Shown here piece after piece: positions 1-9,009 of a stretch of 64,000 nucleotides of DNA (positions are counted from its first letter, which is position 1; the number at the start of each line of letters is the position of its first letter). The stretch covers positions 23,611 through 87,610 of the forward strand of contig JARLHA010000078.1 of NCBI GenBank assembly GCA_031292485.1, written 5' to 3'. The stretch is from Mucilaginibacter sp. Its GTDB lineage: Bacteria; Bacteroidota; Bacteroidia; Sphingobacteriales; Sphingobacteriaceae. Below the pieces are notes generated by a model. The model was given only the letters and a program-made list of their open reading frames with translations, had not been told where the DNA came from and did no database searches. A program made the position numbers and the translations under genes.

Positions 1-533
1 AGGGATTGCTCAATATCAGCTGTTTTAGACGGGCCCGCAATGAATGTGCTGAAACCGTAGTCTTCATTGCCAATCTTCTCATAAGCATCGTGCATATTGG
101 CAACGATTTCGTCTTTTTTCAGGATCACAGCCAGGTGCTGGCAGATAAAAGGGATTACTCTTTGGCTCAACAGGTCGCCTTTTATCCAAACGGCGCCATT
201 TTCTGCAACGCCCAATCCAGCGCCAATAACGGCCAGTTCAATGTCTTGTAAATCATGGGGCAACCCGTGATATTTGTTTATCAATTCAACGTCGCTCATT
301 TCATGAAAGGTGCTCACCACCCGGTCGCCGGGGTTTGTAGTTTGTTTTACAAAGGCAACAATATCATCAAAGCTTTTTACTGCAATAGCTTTTCCTCCAA
401 TTGAAGTAAGTACTTCAATGAATTTTTCAATGTGGTTGCCCGTAGTCCCCTTTAGAAAATTAATATCAGGCAAATCAACCTTTCCAGGTTGATTCAATGC
501 CACTGCTGCCAATATTTTATCCCTGCTGCTCAT
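1..533 (-). CDS. lutC: LutC-like lactate utilization protein (LUD domain), cut by the window edge
   Basis: Translating the minus strand from the ATG at 533 gives an open frame to the window edge (about 177 residues, no stop). It starts MSSRDKILAAVALNQPGKVD and carries LUD-domain features such as the VAENGAVWIKGD stretch. LutC is the third subunit of the LutABC complex, which oxidises L-lactate to pyruvate. The ATG overlaps the lutB stop by four bases (ATGA), so the two are translationally coupled. The C-terminus lies outside the window. Context (last gene of a rhamnose operon that makes lactate) supports the call. Confidence 0.9.
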   Translation of the reverse strand, partial: MSSRDKILAAVALNQPGKVDLPDINFLKGTTGNHIEKFIEVLTSIGGKAIAVKSFDDIVAFVKQTTNPGDRVVSTFHEMSDVELINKYHGLPHDLQDIELAVIGAGLGVAENGAVWIKGDLLSQRVIPFICQHLAVILKKDEIVANMHDAYEKIGNEDYGFSTFIAGPSKTADIEQS

Positions 534-1957
534 TGTTTACCGTTTTTGTTTTTGGCGTACCATTCTCCAAATGATTCTTTTGGCGGTTCAGGCATGTCGC
601 GGTGTTTATACCATGGATTAAATTTATTGTTTACAGCAAATGGCGCATGTTTTAAAACCCATCTGCCGGCTTTGCCGCCAACATGATAAACCGAAGGAGT
701 TGATAATGTAAAACTCATTAGGTGCATCGATGCCTTTTTTGCGGTGGTGGCGTATCCGTTTTTCACAATTACCTGCCGCCATTTATACAATTGCTGGTGG
801 ATATCAATTTTTACCGGGCAAACGTTGGAACAGGAGCCGCAAAGCGTTGATGCAAAAGGCAGGTCGGCATATTTTTCCATGTCAAGGTTTGGCGCCAGGA
901 TGGAGCCAATGGGCCCTGATATAGCATTATGATAACTGTGCCCGCCGCTCCGGCGATAAACCGGGCAGGTATTCATACAGGCGCCGCAGCGGATACATTT
1001 TAACGAATTTCGGAAATCTTCGCGGCCCAACTGTACAGTACGTCCGTTATCAACAATAATAATATGCATTTCTTGCCCGGCCCGGGGTTTGCTGAAATGG
1101 CTGGAATAGGTGGTTATAGGCTGCCCGGTTGCGCTGCGGGTAAGCAATCTTAAAAATACCCCTAAATGTTTCCTTTCAGGGATGATCTTTTCTATACCCA
1201 TACTGGCGATGTGTATATCCGCAAGGTGTGCCCCCATATCGGCATTTCCTTCATTGGTGCAGACAACGAATTCACCGGTTGCTGCTACGGCAAAGTTTAC
1301 ACCGGTTAACGTTGCTTTTCTGGTTAAAAATGTTTCCCGCAAATGCTGCCTTGCAGTTTCCGTTAAAAACTGCGGATCGGCATTGCCGGCAGGTGTACCG
1401 AGGTATTGGTGGAATAGTTCACCAATCTCTTCCTTTTTTTTGTGGATACAAGGCAAAACGATATGGCTGGGCGGCTCTTTTGCCAGTTGTACTATCCTTT
1501 CGCCCAAATCTGAATCGATAACGTCGATACCATTCTCTGCAAGAAATTCATTCAGATGGCACTCTTCCGTAAGCATAGACTTACTTTTTACCATTTGCAT
1601 AACCTGTTTCGATAGCAACAGGCTAAGCACGATTTCATTGTGTTCCTTAGCATCAGCCGCCCAATGGATTGTTATGCCATTTTTGGTGGCATTAGCTTCA
1701 AACTGCAGCAGGTAATTGCTTAGATCAGAGAGTACATTATTTTTGATTTGCGAGGCAGTTTCCCTCAGGCTTTCCCATTCAGGCAATTGGTTAACGGCTT
1801 TATCGCGTTTTTGCCGTATCCACCAAAGTGTTTCATCGTGCCAATCGACACGGTTTTCGTCCTGGTTGAAAATATCTGATAGCGCCGCATGGTCAAGCCC
1901 CCCGGCCCCCTGAAGGGGATGTGTTTTATCGTCGTGATCTTTTATACCTTGTGCCAT
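530..1957 (-). CDS. lutB: LutB-like iron-sulfur lactate oxidation subunit
   Basis: 475 residues. An N-terminal LUD domain is followed by a ferredoxin-like region with two cysteine clusters, CIRCGACMNTCP and CGSCSNVCP, which are typical 4Fe-4S ligands of LutB. It should oxidise L-lactate to pyruvate together with LutA and LutC in the cytoplasm. The family motif WHDETLWWIRQKRDKAV begins near residue 39. The residues before it include a stretch (THPLQGAGGLDHA) encoded by a GC-rich dispersed repeat, so the N-terminus is probably lengthened by a repeat insertion. It lies downstream of lutA after a 25-bp gap and overlaps lutC by four bases. Confidence 0.93.
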   Translation of the reverse strand: MAQGIKDHDDKTHPLQGAGGLDHAALSDIFNQDENRVDWHDETLWWIRQKRDKAVNQLPEWESLRETASQIKNNVLSDLSNYLLQFEANATKNGITIHWAADAKEHNEIVLSLLLSKQVMQMVKSKSMLTEECHLNEFLAENGIDVIDSDLGERIVQLAKEPPSHIVLPCIHKKKEEIGELFHQYLGTPAGNADPQFLTETARQHLRETFLTRKATLTGVNFAVAATGEFVVCTNEGNADMGAHLADIHIASMGIEKIIPERKHLGVFLRLLTRSATGQPITTYSSHFSKPRAGQEMHIIIVDNGRTVQLGREDFRNSLKCIRCGACMNTCPVYRRSGGHSYHNAISGPIGSILAPNLDMEKYADLPFASTLCGSCSNVCPVKIDIHQQLYKWRQVIVKNGYATTAKKASMHLMSFTLSTPSVYHVGGKAGRWVLKHAPFAVNNKFNPWYKHRDMPEPPKESFGEWYAKNKNGKQ

Positions 1958-2001
1958 ATTAAGTGTAATGGTTGTTTCCCCTTTAGGGGGTTAGGGGGCT
2001 T
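1895..2001. repeat. Inverted pair of a GC-rich dispersed repeat across the lutA-lutB junction
   Basis: On the plus strand, 1895-1919 reads AAGCCCCCCGGCCCCCTGAA then GGGG. Positions 1978-2001 are its imperfect reverse complement. One copy lies in the lutB N-terminal codons; the other holds the last codons and the TAA stop of lutA. In the operon mRNA the two can pair into a hairpin of about 24 bp whose loop (1920-1977) contains the lutB start codon at 1957. This could modulate lutB translation or stabilise the upstream message; that role is inference. Confidence 0.7.
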
Positions 2002-2729
2002 CCGTTTAATATCTGGGCAATATGCAGTACTTTAACTTTACTTCCCTGCCTGTGTAAAATACCTTCCATATGCATCAGGCACGACATATCTACCCCGGTG
2101 ATGAATTCTGCGCCATGTTCCAGATGATCCTCCACCCGGTCTTTCCCCATTTTTGCAGATACAGCTTCTTCGACTACACAAAATGTTCCGCCGAAGCCGC
2201 AACATTCGTCGATCCGGTTTAGCGGGATGATCTCAATCCCTTCAACCATATTCAAAAGGCTGCCCGGTTTTGAAAACCCTGGCGCCACCAGTTCACTCAT
2301 TTGGGATAAATGGAGGCCACGTTGTCCATGGCAACTTTGATGAAAACCAACTTTATGCGGAAACCTGGCCGGTAAAGAAGTAACCTTCAATACATCCGTC
2401 AAAAAGGAAGTCAATTCATAAACTTTGTTGCTTAATTGAGCAGCGACCTCAGGATTTTTGTCGTCATGGAGATGCTCCCTCATATGCAGTACACAACTGC
2501 CCGACGGCGCGACTACATAATCGAATTCAGCGAAATTTTTAATGAATAATTCATTACATCCCGTGGTTAAGTGTTCGAATCCTGAATTCGCCATCGGTTG
2601 TCCGCAGCAGGTTTGCTTTGGAGGATAAACTACATCAACGCCAAGTTTTTCGAGTAATTGTAACGTAGCCTTCGCTGCATCCGGGTAAAATTGATCTACG
2701 TAACAGGGTATAAATAATCCAACCCTCAT
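1983..2729 (-). CDS. lutA: LutA-like (Fe-S)-binding oxidoreductase subunit
   Basis: 248 residues with two CCG-type cysteine-rich domains: KQTCCGQPMANSG near residue 40, and HQSCHGQRG with DECCGFGGTF further on, the metal or FeS ligands of the LutA/GlcF/HdrB fold. It works with LutB and LutC in oxidation of L-lactate to pyruvate. Its ATG overlaps the kinase stop by four bases (ATGA). The last residues (GSPLTP) and the TAA stop are encoded by a dispersed repeat, so the native C-terminus may have been altered. Confidence 0.93.
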   Translation of the reverse strand: MRVGLFIPCYVDQFYPDAAKATLQLLEKLGVDVVYPPKQTCCGQPMANSGFEHLTTGCNELFIKNFAEFDYVVAPSGSCVLHMREHLHDDKNPEVAAQLSNKVYELTSFLTDVLKVTSLPARFPHKVGFHQSCHGQRGLHLSQMSELVAPGFSKPGSLLNMVEGIEIIPLNRIDECCGFGGTFCVVEEAVSAKMGKDRVEDHLEHGAEFITGVDMSCLMHMEGILHRQGSKVKVLHIAQILNGSPLTP

Positions 2730-4111
2730 ATAACAGCGCTTTGATTAGTTGAATAATATTTTAATCCGATAATGTCATTGGGAATCGTTTTAGTATTCCA
2801 ATCGCGATGGATACTTAATGCAGCCCCAACTGCTGATGCCTGGGCCATTGAAGCAGCAAAAACCTCCATTTGCGGAAATGCCGCAGCTAATAAATTCATA
2901 TAAACACTATTTTTACTAAAACCACCATCTACAAAGATCCTTTTTACCGGCGAGTTTTTCAATACCAGATTGGTGGATAATGCCTGTAGCTGCACAATAT
3001 CAATCATTAACTGGTGGTAAGCTGCCAGATCGCTCTTAAAATCTGACAGATCCCGCATATTAAAAACGGACTCTTTACTTATTGCATCGCTATTTTGAAA
3101 CACTACAGGCCTTGTCTTAATATGTTTAATTATTTCGGGGTTAAAGTTAATACTTCGGTACTTAATTTCATCTGTATTAAAATATTCAGCAATACGTTTT
3201 ACCATTTGCTCATATTCAAACCCCGAAAATACTCTCGATGCCTTAACAGGTTTTCCCTTGAATTGCAGATAACACAAACAATCGTTTTTTAGTTCGATTG
3301 GCGTTAACGGGGAATCATTAAATGGGTTTAGGCTGATACACCATGTCCCTGTCGATATTAAAACAAAGGGTTCGTGAAAATTGATCAGGTAGGGGATAAG
3401 TGCAGCTGAACTATCGTGCAATCCGATACCTACTTTGTAATTATTCCCAGGGAAAAGCGCCGGCGAAACTTTGTCTGAAGCAATTATTGGCGCAAGTTTC
3501 ATCGCGACTCCCTCATGCTGCACCCATTCATGATACCTGTTTTTCTGAAAGTCCCATAACCCGGTATGGCAGCCTATACTTGTCAGGTCAGAATACGCAT
3601 TACCTGTAAGTAAAAAGCTTAAATATTGCGGTAAATGCAGCGCATATTTAACTTTATTAAAAAGTTCTGGCTTTTCCTGTTTAAGCCGGTACAATTGCAG
3701 CCCTGAGTTTAAGCTGCCTAAAACGGGCGAGGCTGTCTCAAGACTGAATTTATCCTGGCCACCATAGGCTTTGTAAAATTTATCACTTAGTTCTTCGGGG
3801 AAGGATTTAAGGTAGTTATACAAGGGAGTTAAGGCTCGCCCATCTTCGCCTATATAAACGAGGCTTGCACCGTAAGCCGAAAAATTGACTGCTTTTATAC
3901 GGAACTCTTTCATCCGGAAAACCTCGCTTAAAGAGTCAAATATAGAAAGGCGCAGGCTTTCCTGGTTCTCGCAAGGGAAACCATCTTCATCCACTGTTTC
4001 AATAAAACGCGCCGAACGCTCAAAAACGATCTCGTAGTTTTCGTTAAACAGGAATAGTTTTTTATTGGTTTTCCCAACATCAAATATGGCTATAACCGGA
4101 ATCGCGCTCAT
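2726..4111 (-). CDS. rhaB: FGGY-family carbohydrate kinase, probable L-rhamnulokinase
   Basis: The ATG at 4111 gives 461 residues starting MSAIPVIAIFDVGKTNKK, the phosphate-1 loop of FGGY kinases. A C-terminal FVDGGFSKN motif matches the adenosine-binding loop of the family. An upstream in-frame TTG at 4120 is less likely as start. Placed between the rhamnose isomerase and lutA and coupled to lutA by an ATGA overlap, it most plausibly phosphorylates L-rhamnulose to L-rhamnulose 1-phosphate. Substrate specificity is inferred from context; fuculose or xylulose kinases share the fold. Confidence 0.87.
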   Translation of the reverse strand: MSAIPVIAIFDVGKTNKKLFLFNENYEIVFERSARFIETVDEDGFPCENQESLRLSIFDSLSEVFRMKEFRIKAVNFSAYGASLVYIGEDGRALTPLYNYLKSFPEELSDKFYKAYGGQDKFSLETASPVLGSLNSGLQLYRLKQEKPELFNKVKYALHLPQYLSFLLTGNAYSDLTSIGCHTGLWDFQKNRYHEWVQHEGVAMKLAPIIASDKVSPALFPGNNYKVGIGLHDSSAALIPYLINFHEPFVLISTGTWCISLNPFNDSPLTPIELKNDCLCYLQFKGKPVKASRVFSGFEYEQMVKRIAEYFNTDEIKYRSINFNPEIIKHIKTRPVVFQNSDAISKESVFNMRDLSDFKSDLAAYHQLMIDIVQLQALSTNLVLKNSPVKRIFVDGGFSKNSVYMNLLAAAFPQMEVFAASMAQASAVGAALSIHRDWNTKTIPNDIIGLKYYSTNQSAVI

Positions 4112-4124
4112 CTTTTTCAATAAT

Positions 4125-5399
4125 TTACAAACCGGTTGCCACCGTTTTCGTCCCGCGTTCCTTAATCAAATTAGCCCTTACGTTCAAACTCCTGTATGTT
4201 CCCACAGGATCGAGTGCACCTCCTGCGAGTAGACTTGCTTCGGAAATCAGGGGCCTTACATCTGTCCGGTAGGCAGCTTGCAGTATTTCCTGTGCGGTAG
4301 TTACGTCATTGTTGTTTTGCGCAGTTACCAATGCGTTTTTATCAACCAATAGTGCCTGCGCGTACGCTATTTTTATGGCCTGTACGGATTGTAAAAGATC
4401 TTCAACCGGGTCTTTAACATTGTGGGATGCATCTATCATCCACCCTATAGCCGTAGCATGGTTCATTCCGCGTGCATCCATGCCCTCCACCAATTCATTA
4501 AATATCAAAAACAACTGGTAGGGGTTGATGCTGCCTACCGTTAAATCATCATCTCCATATTTGGAATCATTAAAATGAAAGCCGGCTAGTTTTCCTTCCA
4601 TTAACAAAATCGACACGATCTGCTCGATGTTGGCGCCCTGCAGGTGGTGGCCCAAGTCAACCAGGGTGCTTGCCTTTGCACCTAATTTGGAAGCCAGTAA
4701 ATAGGACTGCCCCCAATCGCCGATGGTTGTTGAATAAAAATTGGGCTCATAAGGTTTATATTCGATCCACATTTTCCAGTCATCCGGCAGGGCGTCATAT
4801 ATTCCCTGCAAGCTCTCTTGTGTGTTTTGGAACGCCCTGCGGAAATTTAGCTGTCCGGGGAAATTTGAACCATCAGACAACCAAACCGACAATGCCTTTG
4901 AATCAAGCTGAACCCCGTATTTGATCACTTCAATATTATGCTCAATAGCTTGCTTGCGTACCGCTTTATCCACATGATGGAGTGAGCCGTATTTATAACT
5001 GAGTTTTTGATTGGGTTGATCCTGGAAGGTATTTGAATTTACTGCATCAAAATGCAAACCAAGCTGAGCAGCCAACGCTTTTATCGACGCTGCATTTTCA
5101 GGAATGTCCCAAGGAATATGCAGGGAAATAGAATTACTCGACCGATTTAAGGCGTGAATGACACCTACATCCTCAATTTTTTCTTCCAGGTTTCGGGGCT
5201 CGCCTCCGCCTGAAAAGCGTCCGAACCGGGTACCGCCCGTTCCCAGGGCCCAACTGGGTATGGCTATATTAAAATTACCCAGTTTTTGCATCACTGAATC
5301 CAAATTGGCGACATCTGCTGCCACAAATTCAAACCGGCGCTTGTGTTTTGCTAAATCCTGTTGGTTGATTTCGTCTATCTTATATTTTTCTATCTGCAT
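4125..5399 (-). CDS. rhaI: L-rhamnose isomerase (RhaI type, TIM barrel)
   Basis: From ATG 5399 the protein is 424 residues. A longer open frame to 5507 would overlap rhaM by 90 bp and add an unlike segment, so the MQIEKYKIDEINQQ start is chosen; it lies 17 bp after the rhaM stop. Conserved residues of the sugar isomerase barrel are visible: WIEYKPYEPN, DLGHHLQGANIEQ and FHFNDSKYGDDDL, which supply metal-binding acids and histidines. It converts L-rhamnose to L-rhamnulose. It resembles the Pseudomonas stutzeri-like RhaI branch rather than E. coli RhaA. Confidence 0.92.
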   Translation of the reverse strand: MQIEKYKIDEINQQDLAKHKRRFEFVAADVANLDSVMQKLGNFNIAIPSWALGTGGTRFGRFSGGGEPRNLEEKIEDVGVIHALNRSSNSISLHIPWDIPENAASIKALAAQLGLHFDAVNSNTFQDQPNQKLSYKYGSLHHVDKAVRKQAIEHNIEVIKYGVQLDSKALSVWLSDGSNFPGQLNFRRAFQNTQESLQGIYDALPDDWKMWIEYKPYEPNFYSTTIGDWGQSYLLASKLGAKASTLVDLGHHLQGANIEQIVSILLMEGKLAGFHFNDSKYGDDDLTVGSINPYQLFLIFNELVEGMDARGMNHATAIGWMIDASHNVKDPVEDLLQSVQAIKIAYAQALLVDKNALVTAQNNNDVTTAQEILQAAYRTDVRPLISEASLLAGGALDPVGTYRSLNVRANLIKERGTKTVATGL

Positions 5400-5416
5400 A
5401 ATTGGTTTATTGGTCG

Positions 5417-5731
5417 TCAGGGTAAATAAAAAACTTCTTTCAATGGTCGGCTTACAGGCGAATGGTCTGGATTCGTTAGCATTATATCGCCCATGTATGC
5501 CCACCACTTTTGCATAACGGCCCGCGTGGGTAAACTATCCAGTTGGCTTTTGTCTTCGGCTTTTAAAAATCCAAACAGGCTGTTGGTTTCCTGGTCTAAA
5601 AAAATCGAATACTCACAAAGACCCGCTTGTTTTAACAATTCCATTAACTCCGGCCAAATTTCATCATGACGTTTCTGATATTCAACCTCATTCCCGGGGA
5701 GTAGTATCATTTTAAATGCTACGCGATCCAT
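5417..5731 (-). CDS. rhaM: L-rhamnose mutarotase
   Basis: 104 residues, the usual length for RhaM. The N-terminal MDRVAFKMILLPGNEVEYQK, the histidine in KRHDEIWPEL and the C-terminal WWAYMGDIM segment match the dimeric alpha-beta barrel family that interconverts alpha and beta anomers of L-rhamnose. It sits between the bifunctional aldolase gene (22 bp upstream) and the isomerase (17 bp downstream), so it is part of the same transcript and supplies the correct anomer to RhaI. Confidence 0.94.
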   Translation of the reverse strand: MDRVAFKMILLPGNEVEYQKRHDEIWPELMELLKQAGLCEYSIFLDQETNSLFGFLKAEDKSQLDSLPTRAVMQKWWAYMGDIMLTNPDHSPVSRPLKEVFYLP

Positions 5732-5753
5732 ATGTTTGTTTCAAAGCTAAGAA

Positions 5754-7874
5754 CTATCTTACAAAACCCGCTGCTACCCCGCCGTCAACGTTGATTACAT
5801 TACCGGTTGATTTATTCAGCAAACCGCCGGTTAAAGCAAAGCATGCATTGGCAATGTCTTCGGGTAATATAACTTCGTTCAGCAATGTCCTTTTTGCATA
5901 ATAGGCAGGTAATTCTGCGACCGTAATGCCATAGGCTTTTGCCCTTCCTTCGGCCCAGCCGCCTGCCCAAATATTGCTGTCGCTGATCACCGCATCGGGG
6001 TTAATCACGTTAACCCTTATTTTATCCGCACCCAATTCAGCTGCGTTCAGCCGGCTTAAATGCAATTGAGCGGCTTTTGCACTGCCATAGCCGGCATTGT
6101 TGGGGCCGCTTACCAGCGCGTTTTTGCTGACGATGTTGATGATGTCGCCGCCGATATCCTGCTTCTTCATCACCGCCACAGCGGCCTGTGTAACCAGGAA
6201 CTGGCCTTTTACCAATACATCATACAGCAAATCCCAATCCTTTTCGGTGTGATCAGCAATTGATTTAGAAATAGATAAACCGGCATTATTTACCACAAGG
6301 TCGACGCCGCCAAAGGCTAAAATAGCCGTTGCCATCGCTTCCTGTATCTGGCTTCCATTGGTAACATCCAATATGGCTGTGGTATAGGCATCCTTCCCAA
6401 ATTTCTTTTTAAATTCTTCGCCTGCGCCGTCTAAACGTTCGGTATTCATGTCATTTAAAACAACAACGGCGCCTTCTTCAACCAGTTTTTTGGCAATAGC
6501 CTTACCGATCCCGCCTGCGCTGCCTGTAATTAAAGCAATTCGTCCGGACAAAGCTTTAGGCTTTGGCATACGCTGTAGCTTTGCTTCCTCCAGTAGCCAG
6601 TATTCAATATCAAAGGCTTCCTGCCGCGGCAGCGATGTGTATTCGCTAATGGCCTCGGCGCCTTTTATTACGTTTATCGCATTGATGTAAAACTCAGCCG
6701 CCACACGCGCGGTCTGTTTGTCTTTGGCGAAGGTGAACATACCCACTCCCGGGTATAATATTACTACCGGGTTTGCATCACGAATGGCAGGGCTGTTAGC
6801 ATGTTTGCAGGTATTGTAATAGTCGCCGTACATTTTTCGGTAGGCCTCAAATGCGGGCGCCAGTTTTTCTTTTAAAGCGTTTACATCTGAAAGATCGTCA
6901 TCAGCTTCAAGCGATAAAACCAGCGGACTGATCTTGGTACGTAAAAAATGATCCGGGCAACTGGTACCCATAGGGGCAAGGCGATCCAGGTCGTTGGAGT
7001 TGATGTATTCTAAAACACGCGGATCATCGGTAAAATGGCCGATCATTTTTGTTTTTGAGGAACAAAACCCGCGCAGTACCGGCGCCAGTGCCACAGCCTT
7101 TTTTTTGCGGTCTGCCGCGTTTAGGCTCTGTATTTTTGCACCGCCAAATACAGGGCCTTTTTTGCCATAGCTTTGTTCAAGATATTCAGCACACCTTTCA
7201 ATTACTTCAAGGGTATTGATATAACTTTCATAAGCGGTATCTCCCCAGGTAAATAATCCGTGTGAGCCGAGCATAATACCGCGAATACCGGGATTAGCGT
7301 CAAGACACTCTTTTAATTGTAAACCCAGATCAAAGCCGGGGCGCTGCCAGTCAACCCAGCCAATTGTGCCGTCAAAAAGGTCCTGCGTTATTTTTTTGCC
7401 GTCTTTTGCTGCCGCGATAGCAATAGCAGCATCCGGGTGTAAATGGTCGATATGTTTAAAAGGCAAAAAACCATGTAGCGGTGTGTCAATTGATGGTGCT
7501 TTTGAATTCAGGTCGAAAATGCTGTGGTTAAATAATTCAACCATTTCATCCTCAAATTCAATTCCACGGTAAACATTTTTCAGGCTTCTCAATCTATCCA
7601 CATATAAAGCGGCGAGGCCATTTTTTTTCAAAGTGCCTATATCGCCACCCGAGCCCTTGATCCACATTACTTCGACGTCTTTCCCGGTTAACGGATCTTT
7701 GTCCATCACTTTGCATGAGGTATTGCCGCCGCCATAATTGGTTAAACGCAGGTCCGCTCCCAATAAATTGGAACGGTATATCAGTAATCCTACTTCGTCA
7801 CCGGCTAATTCCGCTGCTTTGGCATCGTCCCATAAATAACTTACGTGTTTGAATTTTGTTGTATTGGCAGACAT
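5754..7874 (-). CDS. rhaEW: Bifunctional rhamnulose-1-phosphate aldolase / lactaldehyde dehydrogenase (RhaE-RhaW)
   Basis: 706 residues, the usual size of the fused enzyme. Residues about 20-400 form a class II aldolase/adducin domain with zinc-binding histidines (HGFLPFKHIDHLHPDAA, GSHGLFTWG). From about residue 440 there is a short-chain dehydrogenase domain with ALITGSAGGIGKAIA for NAD binding and a YGSAKAA catalytic Tyr-Lys pair. The enzyme cleaves L-rhamnulose 1-phosphate to DHAP and L-lactaldehyde and oxidises the aldehyde to L-lactate, the substrate of the LutABC genes downstream in the same operon. 19 bp separate it from rhaT. Confidence 0.95.
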   Translation of the reverse strand: MSANTTKFKHVSYLWDDAKAAELAGDEVGLLIYRSNLLGADLRLTNYGGGNTSCKVMDKDPLTGKDVEVMWIKGSGGDIGTLKKNGLAALYVDRLRSLKNVYRGIEFEDEMVELFNHSIFDLNSKAPSIDTPLHGFLPFKHIDHLHPDAAIAIAAAKDGKKITQDLFDGTIGWVDWQRPGFDLGLQLKECLDANPGIRGIMLGSHGLFTWGDTAYESYINTLEVIERCAEYLEQSYGKKGPVFGGAKIQSLNAADRKKKAVALAPVLRGFCSSKTKMIGHFTDDPRVLEYINSNDLDRLAPMGTSCPDHFLRTKISPLVLSLEADDDLSDVNALKEKLAPAFEAYRKMYGDYYNTCKHANSPAIRDANPVVILYPGVGMFTFAKDKQTARVAAEFYINAINVIKGAEAISEYTSLPRQEAFDIEYWLLEEAKLQRMPKPKALSGRIALITGSAGGIGKAIAKKLVEEGAVVVLNDMNTERLDGAGEEFKKKFGKDAYTTAILDVTNGSQIQEAMATAILAFGGVDLVVNNAGLSISKSIADHTEKDWDLLYDVLVKGQFLVTQAAVAVMKKQDIGGDIINIVSKNALVSGPNNAGYGSAKAAQLHLSRLNAAELGADKIRVNVINPDAVISDSNIWAGGWAEGRAKAYGITVAELPAYYAKRTLLNEVILPEDIANACFALTGGLLNKSTGNVINVDGGVAAGFVR

Positions 7875-7893
7875 GATATGAATTTTAATTTTA

Positions 7894-9009
7894 TTACTTA
7901 TTACTTGTTTGAACTTGCGCGACCCCGTCGGCCTTTATTGAATTTCCTTTTCCCACGATGATCACCGATATTATGATAACTGCAATTCCGGTAATTACTG
8001 TTGCCAGCGCCTTTTTGCTTACGCCTTTCCATTCGTTGAGTATCAACCCCCACATATTTGCTATCAATATAATAAAGGCCATGTGCAAAATCCATGAACT
8101 GGCGCCGTTGCCGAGCCTGCTTTCGCCCATCCCATAAAAAAAGAATTGCAAAAACCAGGTGGTACCTGCCAACGCCGAAAAGATATAATTTTTTAAGAGC
8201 GGCGTTTTGGCATCGGTATAATTATTAAAAGTTTTGTTGCGGGCATTCAGTATCATGCACCAGATAAAATTGGTAGTCAGGCCGCCCCATAAAATAACCA
8301 CATAGGTTACGTTGTTTTGATAGAGAAAATTCCCCTGGCCATGGTGTGCCGCCATCCAAACGGTATTTGCGGTGTCAGCCATTGTTTTACCGGCCTCGAT
8401 ACCGAAATTAAAACAGGCACTTAAAACACCGGATACAATAGCTACAAAAATACCCAGGCCAAAACGGTAATCCTTATTGTCCTCAACGTCAGCTTTTCCT
8501 GCGGCGAGTTCTTTTTCTTTCATTGTGCCCGCTTTGCCGCAAATAATTATTCCTATTACACAAACGGAAATCCCTATAAGCACTAATTGCCCCCAGTGAG
8601 TTGTTGCCAGCGTAGTGATGGTGTCCTTACCATCTTTCGGAAAAAAATTATAATAAACGGAGGGGATAAGTGCCCCAAATACAGCGCACAACCCTAAAAT
8701 AATAGTGCTGCCCAATGATACGCCCAGGTAACGAACGCCGAGCCCATAAGTTAAACCGCCAATTCCCCATAACAGTCCGAAGAAATAGGTTAAAAATAAT
8801 ATACTTCCATTGGTGTCTTTTATAATTTCGGTAAAATGAGGGATGGTTAACCAGGCAGCTAAGGGCGGAACGATCAACCATGAAAAAATGCCGCCGACGA
8901 TCCAGAAACTTTCCCAGGCCCAGCCTTTTACTTTTTTATAGGGAATATAAAAACTGCCCGAAGCAAAACCACCGATAAAGTGGAAAATGACGCCAAAGAT
9001 TACCTGCAT
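7894..9009 (-). CDS. rhaT: L-rhamnose/proton symporter
   Basis: 371 residues with about ten hydrophobic segments spread along the protein. The start MQVIFGVIFHFIGGFASGSF and the GLLWGIGGLTYGLGVRYLG stretch are characteristic of RhaT in the drug/metabolite transporter superfamily. It imports L-rhamnose across the inner membrane. It is the first gene of the catabolic operon, behind a 580-bp control region. Confidence 0.95.
   Translation of the reverse strand: MQVIFGVIFHFIGGFASGSFYIPYKKVKGWAWESFWIVGGIFSWLIVPPLAAWLTIPHFTEIIKDTNGSILFLTYFFGLLWGIGGLTYGLGVRYLGVSLGSTIILGLCAVFGALIPSVYYNFFPKDGKDTITTLATTHWGQLVLIGISVCVIGIIICGKAGTMKEKELAAGKADVEDNKDYRFGLGIFVAIVSGVLSACFNFGIEAGKTMADTANTVWMAAHHGQGNFLYQNNVTYVVILWGGLTTNFIWCMILNARNKTFNNYTDAKTPLLKNYIFSALAGTTWFLQFFFYGMGESRLGNGASSWILHMAFIILIANMWGLILNEWKGVSKKALATVITGIAVIIISVIIVGKGNSIKADGVAQVQTSNK

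Noticed and set aside
5400..5507. N-terminal extension of the rhamnose isomerase
   Set aside because: It would overlap rhaM by 90 bp and does not resemble the family; ATG 5399 fits better.
7901..8095. 64-codon minus-strand frame inside rhaT
   Set aside because: Alternative-frame shadow of the transporter.
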